A stretch of DNA of 64,000 nucleotides from assembly GCA_029747015.1 (NCBI GenBank), contig JAKOGI010001197.1, positions 168,501 through 232,500 of the forward strand. The letters run 5' to 3'. This stretch comes from Carnegiea gigantea. Lineage: Eukaryota > Streptophyta > Magnoliopsida > Caryophyllales > Cactaceae. Of the stretch, positions 10,547-21,290 are shown piece after piece. Within the stretch, counting starts at the first letter, position 1, and every line of letters starts with the position of its first letter. The translations under genes and the position numbers were made by a program. The notes under the pieces are model-generated. The model was given only the letters and a program-made list of their open reading frames with translations. It was not told the DNA's origin and made no database searches.

Positions 10547-11100
10547 CAAGATAATTTAGAAATAACAGATAATTTTTCTGTGAAGGTTATAGAGAATGAA
10601 CATCAATAATTATGAAGTGTTATTTTTAAAATATCAATTTTATTATTTAAAAATTCAAATATGATGCAACACTCATGTGCATATTCAAAAAACATGTCAA
10701 CTTTTATAAAAAATGCCTCAATGAAAAATATATCTATAAGTGATAATATTTTCACTACTTACTCCAATTCTTTTGAGTTGGACTAAAATCTTCATTACTT
10801 TTTTATACCAACTTATCGACATCAACCCAACAATTATTCAATGATACTTTCAAAGTACCATTTGCTTATTCAACACTTAATCTTGGGACAACTCACAGTT
10901 CCTAGCCAGTTGCATAGAAAAGAATTGTCCAAGCCTCTTATTGGAGTAAACTATCCAATTGCGCTGTCGCTGGGCTTCGATAGTCATTTTCAAACATTTT
11001 TTTTTTTTTTTGTTTTGGTGTGTGAGATTTAATATTGGCACGAATTTTTCATACAATGAGATTCGACTTAACATTCCAAAATAATTGATAAAAAAACCAA
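10543..11100. other. AT-rich spacer, nothing recognised
   Basis: No convincing coding frame, RNA gene or element termini are visible. Short overlapping frames at 10841-11128 lack any recognisable motif. Confidence 0.55.
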
Positions 11101-11124
11101 AAATTTTGCAATATAATGCTGTTG

Positions 11125-11200
11125 TCAAGATTGGAAACTAAAATTTTTATTGTCAAGATTTGCCAATGTGCCACTGCAGCTCATGTATCATTCTCTTTCA
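11125..11200 (-). repeat. SINE remnant (tRNA-related)
   Basis: The sequence TGTCAAGATTTGCCAATGTGCCACTGCAGCTCATG closely matches the promoter part of the repeats at 27.7 and 30.8 kb. On the minus strand, TGGCACATTGG (11163-11173) fits a pol III A box. The B box side (11130-11145) is decayed. Confidence 0.5.
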
Positions 11201-11948
11201 TATTATTAGTTAAAGTAGAATATGGCCTACTTTCTTTCTTTTCTCTCTTTGAAGTTTTTTATTTAAGAGAATAAGTGATTAGCGTTCAAATAAAAAAGAA
11301 AGAGAAAAATTGATTGGTGTATCAGACTTTACTCAACAAAATAAACCAACCTTCTGGAATGCTAGTCACAATAGCAATAAAGAAAAAACATTAGTTGGGT
11401 AAGGCTAAAACTTATGTAACCCTTAATCCTCTAAGGCTAAAAGCCTCTTGGAGGAGCCAACTTCATTGACTTATGTTTGATAATTGGGGTTGTTGACCTT
11501 TTAATATCCTGACCTATGTGTCATTGATTTTTTTGGGTCTCACCTTTTGGGCTTGGTTTTTTTAGTACCCTGAACTATGTTTTTCTGATTTTTTGCTACC
11601 CTCAGAGAACTTGTTTTAATTTTTTAATACCTCCCTTACTCTTTCCTTTTTACCGTTTGGTCCAAAAACTCTTACAAATTGCAAAAAGATCCCTGGATTG
11701 GATGAACTATGCAAATAAGCTATTTTAAGGAACCATTATCATACACCCCCTTGAGTTTTATATTAATCACTTTTATGCCTCTCACCTTTTTATATCATTT
11801 TTTAATTGCCTTTAGAAACTTATTTTAATTTTGTAACACCCCTCCACGTTCTTGCTATTAATTAAAACTCTTAGAAACTGCAGAAAGACCCTCAGTGTTG
11901 GAAAATATGCAAATAAGCTATTTATACTTGTTTTAAGCGTTTTAACTT
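11201..11948. repeat. spacer with a tandem duplication (period 198)
   Basis: Two diverged copies are visible, about 11575-11730 and 11775-11930. Both contain AACTTRTTTTAATTTT, AAAACTCTTA, a GCARAAAGA-like word, and end with ATGCAAATAAGCTATTT (11709 and 11907). The second copy abuts the left edge of the viral array. No coding content is recognised. Confidence 0.65.
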
Positions 11949-12318
11949 CTTATAATGACTTTACTGGTATTAGTTATCACAATCTACTACTTATGTCTTA
12001 TATATTATACTTTCTGTGATTATAGGCCCATCATGCTTAGCAAAAATAATTAAAACTTAATTAGAGAATTTCGACCGTTACCTGAACTCAGTCGGTGCTG
12101 GACTCCGGCGTTCCTCTAGCTTCCAGTTTACAGAGATTGCTAATCTCAACCACATCTTCCTTAGATCAGGTATATCATACATCTATTTCATTTTCTATCT
12201 CAGACCGTAGTCACTGATCAAGTTTTATATTTTAAAGGATAGTGAGACTTTAATCAAGAAACTATAATATTTAAGATATAAGGTTCGATTGAATAATATT
12301 TCCTACTAGGAAACTTCT

Positions 12319-12324
12319 TTTATT
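12319..12324 (-). terminator. copy A poly(A) signal AATAAA
   Basis: AATAAA on the minus strand, about 160 bases downstream of the TATA box. In pararetroviruses the poly(A) signal lies shortly after the promoter so that the pregenomic RNA is terminally redundant. The position is conserved in copy B (19248-19253). Confidence 0.7.
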
Positions 12325-12478
12325 GAAAGCTTGAAAGTGGATATATTACAGTGGAAAGCTTGAACAGGGACTTAAGCTAAGATCATTAGAGACGCTTGCT
12401 CATAAAGAAATGGAGAATCCCGACTTCTTTTTTGCTCAAGAATGATCAAATGATCGTATCCTTTCTCAACACTTGGCC

Positions 12479-12491
12479 TCTCCTTTTATAG
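12479..12491 (-). promoter_or_regulatory. copy A pregenomic promoter TATA box
   Basis: The minus strand reads TCTATAAAAGGAG, a strong plant TATA box, and the same 13 bases occur at the equivalent place in copy B (19412-19424). It lies downstream of the last viral frame, as the 35S-type promoter does in Caulimoviridae. Confidence 0.8.
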
Positions 12492-12663
12492 AGGGTTAGA
12501 GGTACATAAAATGCCCTAACAACTACAGTACATACTGATTTTTCACATGTCTACAGTACATACTGACAGCTACAGTGCATTACTTTATTTTACAGATCGG
12601 ACACTTATCAAAATAGTACAATAATGGAGCAGCCACTTTTCAGAGCTTTCAATGATGATAAGA

Positions 12664-13575
12664 CTAGTCATCATTATTGAGATTCTGCATGTCTTCATCT
12701 CCAATTATATCTTCCAGACCATCAATATCTGGATCATCATCAAAGCCTTCATCTAATTGAAGATGCTCTGAATCACATTTCTCAAATAACTCAAGAAAAT
12801 ATTTCTTTTTTTTTCCTGATAAGAACCTTTCAGCTCCCACGTCAAAAAGACAATCAAGAATATCTTCTGATACTGCTCTTTCTACCTTCATGTTTTCTTT
12901 AAACTCATTATCATTGGCAAAAGTAGTGTTTCCACAATGCATTAATATTTTTCCCTTTTCAATTAATGCGCTATACACTTCTAAATTTAGGCATCTTCGA
13001 ACTGGAAGTTTTATTGAACCATCAGGAGATGTAAAAATCCAAAGGATTCTTCGGAACATGCATTGCCGAAATTTTGTTAATCTTGAGAAAAATGGAAACT
13101 TTGGATATGGGATTTCTATGAAGTAAAGTACCATCCCATATTCCCAGGCTTTAAAGACAGGGTCATTTGGAGATAACGAATTTGCCGGGAAACCAACACC
13201 ACCAAGTCCACATTTGTCAGGAAAATAGATCGTTGTACCCCAAGACTCCCAAATATCATAAGAATAATGATGATAAAAGTCGATGCAGGCAGCATACTAC
13301 TCATTGAACCATTTTTCTCGAACATGACAACTTATTTTTTCTTGGATATCATAAGGACGCTGTAGGTAATTAATTTGTAATTCTAGAAGGGAAAATATTT
13401 AGGTTATTAGGTAGGATGTAGACAGTAGACCAAAACATGATCTACTCTTTGTATGGAGTTTCAGGTTATCAATAAGGACTTTATTAGAAGGAGAAACCCG
13501 TTTTAGTGGAAATGGCATTTCATTAAGGATTTCCTCCTTTTCTAACAGGAGGTCGACTTTGATAATCACCATTGG
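12664..13575 (-). pseudogene. copy A last viral frame (possible transactivator/inclusion protein)
   Basis: A broken coding region between RNase H and the intergenic region, with long frames at 13116-13325 and 12664-13134 in different phases. It ends in an acidic tail, EDMQNLNNDD, then a stop; copy B has nearly the same tail. Upstream are aromatic-rich stretches. By position it corresponds to the translational transactivator/inclusion-body frame of caulimo-, cavemo- and solendoviruses, but no diagnostic motif was recognised, so this role is inferred from gene order only. Confidence 0.5.
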
Positions 13576-13679
13576 CAAGTTCTCAAGTTAAACTGCCTGC
13601 CAGAGAGTTCTTCGATCCCTGTATATGTTCAATAGAGAAGGAAAATTGATTAAGTTATAATTACCAATGTAGGAGTCGC

Positions 13680-14250
13680 CCTTGCGCTTGCATATTCTTT
13701 TTTACAAAACCAAGTATTCCTTTGCAATCAGGTTGAATAAGAAAATGTTTTAGGGTTAAAAAGATTACAAGCTTTTCAATTCCCCTTATGACTGCAAGGA
13801 TTTTTTTTTTCTATTGTGGGATTGTTGCATTCTGCCTTATTAAAACTTCCATAATATTTGCAGAGTTTTTTCCCTTCTTTCATTTTGAGTACCACACTCC
13901 AGTGCTCATTGCTGGCATCTGTTTCAAGAACTAAATCATCTCCTTCATTAGGCAAATTAAGAATAGGAAGATTTTTACACATCTTTTTGAAGTTTTGAAC
14001 AATCTTCGTATCCTTAGTGGTACATGTCCAACTTACTTCTTTTTTGAGTTTTTGTTGTAATGACTTTCTTAGTTTAGCCAAATCTTTAATGAAATCTGAA
14101 GCATAGGTAAACCATCCAAGAAATCTTTCTAATTGCTTTCTATCTTTAATTTTTTTAGGAAAATTTTCTATTTTTTCTAGAATATGCTTTTGTAGAATAA
14201 TGTCCAACTTTTATCTCTAGACCTAAAAACAATTTATTGTTAAGCATAAA
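13680..14250 (-). pseudogene. copy A RNase H and RT connection
   Basis: The main open stretch is 143 codons (13776-14207). It contains RFLGWFTYASDFI, the RT thumb block after which RNase H starts, then VLETDASNEHW with a catalytic Asp, and KAECNNPTIEKK at the site of the RNase H Glu block. The C-terminal half of RNase H continues in shifted frames down to about 13680. The enzyme removes RNA from RNA-DNA hybrids in viral replication. Confidence 0.85.
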
Positions 14251-14860
14251 TGCACTTGTTTTTTTTCAAGTATAATACCATGATCAATGCATCTTTGGGT
14301 GACCACCAAAACATCATCTTCATGCTGCTCTATGGTTTGGAAAAGATAAGGATATCATCAATATAAAATAAACAACAATGATTAAGGTCTTTGAAGATGT
14401 TATCCATTCTTCTCTAGAATATTTGAGGTGCATTTTTAAGACCAAATGACATTACTATCCACTCATAATGTCCTTGTGTTGCACTAAATGCAGTTAACGG
14501 AATACTTTCCTCATTCATTTTAATCTGCCAATAACCACTTTTGCAATCCATTTTCGAGAACGAAGAAGCTCCTTGAATTCTATTTAAAAAGACTGTTTTG
14601 TTAAGAAGATAATAACCATCAAAGATAGTATTGTCATTAAGCTTTCATAATTAATCACCATTCTTGCTTTTCCTCTTTTTTCTTCTGCATAATTTCTTAC
14701 CATGAAAGCAAGACTAGTATGAGGACTTTTCTTATTCCTGATTAATCCTTTATTTACAAGTTCTTTAATTTGTTTATCAAATTCTTGAATATCCTGGTGT
14801 GTATACACCATTTGTTTTACTTGAACAATAGTGTTGGGATTTAACAAAGTAATTTAGTTA
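14250..14860 (-). pseudogene. copy A reverse transcriptase
   Basis: The frame at 14584-14847 has SPHTSLAFMVRN and KARMVINYESL, the palm start block. The next part, in shifted frames, has KMDCKSGYWQIKMNEES-like residues near 14530 and GHYEWIVMSFGLKNAP-like residues near 14450. The catalytic YIDD box is intact at about 14350-14361. Stops and frameshifts separate these blocks. Confidence 0.88.
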
Positions 14861-15001
14861 ATGTTTTATCTTTATCCCAAAATTTTAGTGGATTATCAGA
14901 GTAGAGTTCTTTGCATAATTTCTCTTGTTGTTCGACAATCTGTTCTTTAATAGTTGATTCGAGTAATGAGATTGTCAATGCTACTTCACGTTATGCTGGC
15001 A

Positions 15002-15623
15002 TTACCTTCTCACTATGCTGGCTGCGGTAAACTCTATTTTCTGATGAGTGTAAGCCTTACTTAACTTTTCAATAGGAACTGAGTGACCATTAATTGTAAA
15101 TATTATTTGGTTTATGGTTTGAGTGTATAGAGAATATAATATTTGAAAATTATTTCCAATAATCATATTATGAGATGGTTTATTAGTAGCCCATAGAACT
15201 GGTATAATACATTGAACTTCTCCTAATTTTATGAATAATCCTTCTATGGCTTCATTGTGGCTCATAATACTAGTATCAGCTATCCTTACTTGTAAAGGAT
15301 TTTTAGCTCTTTTCTACATAAACTCAAGAAAAAAATGATCTTTTTTCAAAGCATATAGAACAACCACTATTTATGTAAGTACACAGTTCATATTTATTAT
15401 ATCCCTCTAAGCACACTTTTATTAGGATATAGATGCTATTAGGATTCATATTAGTAGCTTCATAGCATATTTTCATAGTCAAGTTTTTGACTAATTCATC
15501 CTCATAAATTGGTTCACTAACAGTTCTTATTTTGTACCCAATGACCTTTCTATCTAGACTCATAATTCGATCCACACTGGGTCTTATAGCTTCAAAACTC
15601 ATTCTACTCATTTCACTGGTCAT
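15002..15623 (-). pseudogene. copy A aspartic protease region
   Basis: Two frames, 15324-15623 and 15002-15265. The first ends with YINSGCSICF, a retroviral-type protease active site in which Asp has become Asn (copy B keeps DSG). The second contains HNMIIGNNFQILY, matching the conserved I-x-G-NNF block at the protease C-terminus of caulimoviruses. The protease matures the viral polyproteins. Confidence 0.8.
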
Positions 15624-15957
15624 GATAACTATATCATCTTCTTTAAACTCTTCTTTAGTGGATGAGGATCCTTCTCCTTAATCTGACCTTGTACTCATAC
15701 TTCTTAATAATTAGGGTTTAATAGTGATTTTACCCTCCTCATCAATTTTTATCACATTTTTTTCTTATTGATTTTTATGGGGTTGGCAAAGCTGGATATC
15801 CATGAACGATCATTTTTTATGTCCTGAGGATTGGACTTAATTCTCTGGATCTTTTGCACCGGGGTAAGACTTTCAAACTTTTCTGCTTCTATCATTGTTA
15901 CCTTAGTTTTTGGGTCTATTGCATTATCTAATTTATAGATAATTTTTCAAAATATCT

Positions 15958-16272
15958 TTAAAGGATATCCACTCTTTTCATATCCATCCCAATTGTTTTC
16001 ATCTTAAGGGATGTGAAGGTTTTAGTAAATTCATCTTCTAGACTTATATAATATCCTGGTGGGCGATTGAATCCTACTAACCTATTACATAAATTGATTT
16101 TTATCCCTGTGATAATTTGATTATTAAATTTGGTATGTCTAATATCACATAGTAATGCGTAAAGATCAATATCTTTACTATAATATTGTAATGGAATGAT
16201 TTGAACTTGGACACTTTCGACATGGATATATCTATACTTTCTGTTTTTGTTATGCTTAAGGATATTTTTCAA
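15958..16272 (-). pseudogene. copy A movement protein (30K family) core
   Basis: A 104-codon open stretch with YRYIHVESVQVQI, LLCDIRHTKFNNQII and FNRPPGYYISL. These match the conserved movement-protein blocks of badna-, cavemo- and related viruses (LLDxRHTxF and GPVxFNxxPGY). The family dilates plasmodesmata for cell-to-cell spread. Flanking MP sequence continues in broken frames on both sides. Confidence 0.85.
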
Positions 16273-16279
16273 TTAATGA

Positions 16280-17617
16280 GATTAACTTCTACAATGTCAT
16301 ATTCACAATCCTTTATCTCCAGATCTCCTTCCATCATTTCACAGACTTATTTGCTTTGTAATTGAAAAATGAATTTTTTATAGATCATGTTCTTTTGGAT
16401 TATGGGAAGAACTCAATCTCCTTTGACTTCCTCATGATCATTGTATATCACAAACTCTTCTCCTTGAAGATCACCAAGGCTAACCGAACTACTTTCTATC
16501 ATTTGAATTGTTTCTTAACAATCAGTTTCTTCATATTCATTGTCCATTATAATTTCAACAATCCCTTTGTTGTTACTTAAGGTTAGGTCTAGTGCCTCGT
16601 CTTCACTAAGCTCAATATAATCTAAACTTCCCAAAGTCTTGATAAGCTTGTTATTCTTCTTATTTTTGCATTCATTAGCATAATATCCTACTTCTCCGTA
16701 TACCCAATATTTGTAGGTATCTTTCTCTGCAGGACAGTAAGCGGCTTTCCTAAAGAATCTACTTTTTTTAGGACTTGGTTTGTTATAATATTTTCTTCTA
16801 TATTTCTCACCCCTCTGCTTGTTAAAGCTATTTTTGTTATAGAGTTTTCTTTTTCTTCACTTTTCAGGTTCCTTTCCCCATTGGTGAAGTGAATTCCAGC
16901 AAGTTAGGAATTGCTTCTTAATTTTCTTTTACTTTTGAAGATCAAGACATTAATCATTGACCCATTTTCTTAGATAAGAGATTCTTAAACCAAGGGTGTC
17001 TACGACATCTGCTCGTTCCAGATATGCAATGTATTTTTCATTAACTATGTAATTTATAAGATATGGTAATTTGTCATAGAACATACCAAGATTGGTTTCA
17101 TTATACCCAATTTTGTAATAATATTGACTGAATTTAGCAATATAATTTTCTAGGTATCTCATATCCCTTAGTTCTATGTTGTTAATATTTCTTTGTCATT
17201 CTCTTACTTTTTTTCAGAATCAAGCTTTGCTCCAATGAATTCGGTTTTGATTTCTTTACATAAATTTCTGAACGTAATGGCTGGTATTTCTATCATTCTT
17301 AATGTATTTTTACCATCTTCAATTAACGAATCATACCAATTAGCTACCGTTCTAGAAAAACTATGTTCAATATAGTTTAGAAAATTAGCAGCAGTCCATA
17401 TACTATTTAGGTTTAAGACACTATTCGTTCCTCTTTTTCGGTGCTCAAATATTTCTTCTCTATTACGAGCTTTATCAATGTTTAAGATGTACCTTGTTTG
17501 ACTAATTGGAGTAAGGCCAATTTCTTCAAAGGTTGTTGTTTTCCTTGGGATGAACCCGAAGGAAAAATTAGTTGTACGTTCTACTGGAATGTACCTAGGT
17601 TTTAAGAAATAAGTATT
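16280..17617 (-). pseudogene. copy A coat protein region
   Basis: The capsid domain is in broken frames, for example 16950-17162 (RYLENYIAKFSQYYYKIGY). A decayed Caulimoviridae zinc knuckle follows at about 16670-16718, reading YGEVGYYANEC, where the first Cys residues and the His are changed to Tyr. A Lys/Arg-rich stretch (16770-16870) and an acidic stretch (16400-16620) flank it as expected. Identity rests on the knuckle and on copy B, where it is better kept. Confidence 0.78.
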
Positions 17618-18360
17618 TCATCTAGAACGTTCTCCAAACTCTTTAGGCTTAGGACCGACATTGTTAACTAGATTTGTCTCTATTTTACCTAAGCTAAGTT
17701 CTTCACCAATCTCATTGATCTCATCTTTAACAGTTATTTTACTATATTTTTTATCCAATTTTTTTCTAACTTCTTCTAATGGTAATACATTGAGATCTTC
17801 TAATTTAATTAGATTCATTTGTTGATATATTTCTTCTTCTAATGGGATATTATTAGTCTCTTCATTTTCATGAGATAAAACTTCATGTTTATCACTAATG
17901 ATGCTCATGATTTTGTTTAATTCTTTCGAATTTTGTTCTTTCTCGAACATTTTTTGTAGCTTTTTAAGAGTATATTGTTCATACTTCATCTTCCTTTTCT
18001 TTCTTTTCAGTCTTTTTTTCACGAGATTTTTCTCCTACTTCTTTTTGAATTTTTATCTCATGCAAAGGATATGGAATCTTATTTTTTGGGTTTTGGAAAG
18101 GATATTTATGCTGAAAATGAGTATTAATACTGGGAGTAGCTTTTTTGCTATGTCTGACTTCGTTAATAAGAGAAAGATGGACAACAGTAACTGATTGTTA
18201 AGCTCCTTAAGTTCAGTCTTATTTTTAGCTAATTTTGCTTGTTATTCTAAACCTATATCAATGATATAGTTTAATTGAGGTGCTAATGAGGTAATACCTT
18301 TATGTGAGTGAACAATGTGTGAATAATTAGAACCAGGGCGAGCAGGTGATGATTCTAGCA
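17618..18360 (-). pseudogene. copy A N-terminal coiled-coil region
   Basis: The longest frame (17618-18022, 134 codons) is very rich in Lys and Glu with heptad-like Leu/Ile spacing, for example YTLKKLQKMFEKEQNSKELN, consistent with a coiled coil. Sequence up to 18360, in other frames, matches the start of the same region in copy B. Several caulimoviruses carry a coiled-coil N-terminal region ahead of the coat domain; the exact role here is unknown. Confidence 0.6.
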
Positions 18361-18405
18361 TTAATCACAGTTAATTAGCTTAATTATCTTAATTATTTTT
18401 GGTCA

Positions 18406-18421
18406 CGTGGCTCTGATACCA
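18406..18421 (-). other. copy A tRNA-Met primer-binding site
   Basis: The minus strand reads TGGTATCAGAGCCACG; the first 14 bases complement the 3' end of plant initiator tRNA-Met. This is the universal minus-strand primer site of Caulimoviridae and defines genome position 1. The same site recurs in copy B at 27269-27280. Confidence 0.92.
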
Positions 18422-18736
18422 GTTGAAAGAGAATTAAAAAGACTACTTAACGGGAGAAAATGCACACACAAAATTAAAATTTTCGAAAGTAAGTTTTTAA
18501 ATATTGGAGTTAAATTGCAAATATTAAAAGTTCGGAGACTTACGAAAAAATAGAGGGTACCTAAAATTTAAATTACCTAAACCTCGAGGTACTTAAATAA
18601 TAGTTCCAAGAACTCTGGGTTCAAAATAATAATAGCTAAAACTTGAAGGTACCTAAATGATATCATCCCTTATTTTAAGGGTCTAAATAGGAAATATACT
18701 TATTTTTAAAGATTAAATTTCTTATAATGACTTTAC

Positions 18737-18910
18737 TGGTACTAGTTATCACAATACAACAACAACAACAACAACTCCCAGTGTGGGTCCCGCATTCACA
18801 GGGTCTGGGGAGATCCAGCTGTAGGCAACCTTACCCCTACCAGTATTTCTACCCATAGAGAGGTTGATTCCTAAAGACCCCTAAACCAAAATGGTACTAG
18901 TTATCACAAT
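18737..18910 (-). mobile_element. Au-like SINE (18756-18891) with 19-bp target duplication
   Basis: The insert reads, on the plus strand, ACAAC repeats, then CCCAGTGTGGGTCCC, GGTCTGGGGAGATCC and CTTACCCCTACC, the hallmark words of the angiosperm Au SINE seen from its 3' end; on the minus strand it ends in (TTG)n. A perfect 19-bp duplication TGGTACTAGTTATCACAAT flanks it at 18737-18755 and 18892-18910. The empty site is preserved in copy A near 11966. At 136 bp it is probably 5'-truncated. Confidence 0.9.
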
Positions 18911-19247
18911 CTACTACTTATATCTTATATATTACACTTTTTGTGGTTATAGGCCCACCATACTTAGCAAAATAGTTAAAACCTAATTAGAGAGTTTTGA
19001 TCATTATCTGAACTTAGTCGGTGTTGGACCCTTGCATTCCTCTAGCTTTCAGTTTACAGATATTGCTAATCTCAACCACACCTTCCTTAGATCAGACAAA
19101 ACACAGATCCATTTTGTTTTCTACCTCGGACCGTAGTCACTAATCAAGTTCTTTTATCTTTTAAAGGATAGTGGAGCTTTAATCAATAAATTATAATATT
19201 TAAAACGTAAGGTTCAATTGAATAACGTTCCCTACTAGGGAACTTCT

Positions 19248-19253
19248 TTTATT
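19248..19253 (-). terminator. copy B poly(A) signal AATAAA
   Basis: AATAAA on the minus strand about 160 bases after the TATA box at 19412, the same spacing as in copy A. Confidence 0.7.
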
Positions 19254-19411
19254 AAAAGCTTGAAAGTAGAAATATTATAATCGAAAGATTTACAAGGAAC
19301 TTAAACTACTAAGATCATCAAAGATGCTTGCTTATAGAGAAATGAAGAATCCCAATTTCTCTTTTGTTCAAGAATGCTCAAATGACCATGCCGCCTCTCA
19401 GCCCTTGACCT

Positions 19412-19424
19412 CTCCTTTTATAGA
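19412..19424 (-). promoter_or_regulatory. copy B pregenomic promoter TATA box
   Basis: The minus strand reads TCTATAAAAGGAG, identical to copy A. Transcription from here would run through the leader and the whole of copy A. Confidence 0.8.
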
Positions 19425-19574
19425 GGGGATGGGGGTACGTAAGATGCGCTAACGGCTACAGTACATGCTCCTTTTACACGTGGCTACAGTAAACTGCTTT
19501 ATTTTTTAGACTAACATTTATCAAAATAGTACAATAAAGGAGCAATCACTTTTTAGAGCTTTTAATGGTGACAA

Positions 19575-20670
19575 GACTAGTCATTATTATTGAGATTCTA
19601 CATGTCTTCATCTCTAAGTATATCTTCTAGACTATCATCATTTGGATAATCGTCAAAATCTTCATCAAATTTAAGATGCTGTGGATCCCATTTTTCAAAT
19701 AATTCAAGAAAATATTTCTTTCCCTTTTCTAATAAGAATTTTTTAGCTCCAACATCAAAGAGATAATCAAAATATCTTCTGAAACTCCTCTTTCCACCTT
19801 CATGTATTCTTTAAACTCATTGTCATATGCAAAAGTAGTATTTCTGCAATGCATTAATGTTTTTCCTTGTTTAATTAACACCCAACTTTGATGACAAATG
19901 TTGTAAAAACTGATGGCTCTTGCTAAAGCAGGATCAGTACCTATCTCTCATCGATCTGGAATCAATTCTTATCATTGATCATAGGGATCATCATAATCAA
20001 TAATCTGAACAAGATAATGGGTTGGTTGGCTTTTCTATTTTCATACTCAATTAGTGCACAACGTACTTGCACATAAGGGGATCATTATTTAGAATTTTTG
20101 TTGGACCATCAGGAGATGTTAGAATCCAATGGATCCTTCTGAACATGCATTATTGGAATTTGGTCAATTTTGAGAAAAATGGGTCCTTTGGATCTGGGAT
20201 TTTCATAAAGTAATGTATCATCCCGTATTCCCGACTTTAATGATGGGGGCATTTGGAGACATTGAATTTGCTAAGAAACTAACACCCCCAATGCCAAACT
20301 TATCAAAAAAGTAGATTGTTGTACTCCAAGACTCCTAAATATCATAGAAATAATGGTAATAATAGTCAATACAGACTGTATACCACTCATTGAAATATTT
20401 TTTTTGAACATGAGAGCTAATTTTTTTGGGTATATTATAAGGACATCTAAGGTAATTAACTTGTAACTTTAGAAGGGAAAATTTTTGGACTATTAGGTAG
20501 GTATAAGATAGTAGACCAAAGCGTGATCTACTTTTGGTATGAAATTCCAAATTATCAATGAGGATATTACTAGAAGGAAAAACCCATTCTAGTAGTAATG
20601 ACATTTCATTATGGATTTCCTCATTTTCTGGCAGGAGTTCTACTTTGATGATCATCATTGGTGAGTTCTC
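19575..20670 (-). pseudogene. copy B last viral frame
   Basis: Counterpart of 12664-13575. The longest open part is 107 codons at 20335-20658, ending at a stop in a stretch of aromatic residues (YYYHYFYDI) that continues in copy A. The remainder to 19575 is broken by many stops and keeps the acidic tail DEDM...NLNN. It includes a segment near 19880-20100 that has no counterpart in copy A, so copy A probably has a deletion there. Confidence 0.5.
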
Positions 20671-20735
20671 GAGTTAAACTATCTGTTAGAGAGCTCTTCG
20701 ATCCCTGTATATGTTCAATAGAGAAGAAAAACTGG

Positions 20736-21290
20736 TTAAGCCATAATTGTCAGCGCAGGAATCGCCCTTGTGCTTGCATATTTAATAAATTCTTTTTCAT
20801 AAAACCAAGTATTCCTTGTAATCTGTTCAAATAAGAATAGGTTTTGGGCTAGAAAGATTAAGAATTTTTCAATTCCTCTTATGACTACAAGGATTTCTTT
20901 TTTCATCGTGGGATAGTTGCATTTTGCATGATTGAAACTTCCACTGTAATATTCACAGAGTTTTTTGCCTTCTTTGTTTTTGAGTAGCGCGCCCCAATGC
21001 TTATTGCTGGCATCGGTCTTAAGCACTAAATCATCTTCTTCATTAGGCAAATTAAGAATAGAAATAGATTTTTACACCTTTTTTTGAAGTTTTGAATAAT
21101 CTTTGTATCATTAGTGGTCCATATCCAGCTTACTTATTTCTTGAGTTTCTGCTGTAATGGCTTTCTCAGTTTAGCTAAATTTTTAATAAAATCTAAAGTA
21201 TAGGTAAGGCATCCAAGGAACCTTTCTAGCTGCTTCATATCTTCAATCTTTTCAGGGAACTTTTCTATTTTTTCTAGAATATGCTTTTGT
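20736..21290 (-). pseudogene. copy B RNase H region
   Basis: A 104-codon frame with VLKTDASNKHWGALLK (catalytic Asp), EYYSGSFNHAKCNYP and KKEILVVIRGIEKFL. RNase H is better preserved than in copy A and extends further toward its C-terminus. The RT thumb block (FLGWLTYTLDFI-like) precedes it in broken frames to 21290. Confidence 0.83.

Larger units (their letters stand above)
11949..12660 (-). promoter_or_regulatory. copy A viral intergenic region
   Basis: Homologous to 18722-19588 across its full length, so it is a viral unit and not host flank. Read on the minus strand it begins after the last viral frame, then has the TATA box (12479-12491), a probable transcription start about 30 bases further, and an AATAAA signal about 160 bases past the TATA box. 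Leader sequence follows down to 11949, where homology to the virus stops. Confidence 0.8.
18422..19588 (-). promoter_or_regulatory. viral intergenic region and leader between copies B and A
   Basis: This is the junction of the tandem array. Read on the minus strand it goes from the end of copy B's last frame through the promoter, the poly(A) signal and the leader straight into copy A's primer site, with no host DNA between. It is homologous to copy A's intergenic region (11949-12660) and, for 18422-18640, to the leader at 27281-27535. An Au-like SINE lies in it at 18756-18891. Confidence 0.82.

Noticed and set aside
10228..10609. Four Tyr/Ile-rich frames on both strands, 67-95 codons
   Set aside because: They are translations of the TA/TATG/GA microsatellite and carry no codon signal.
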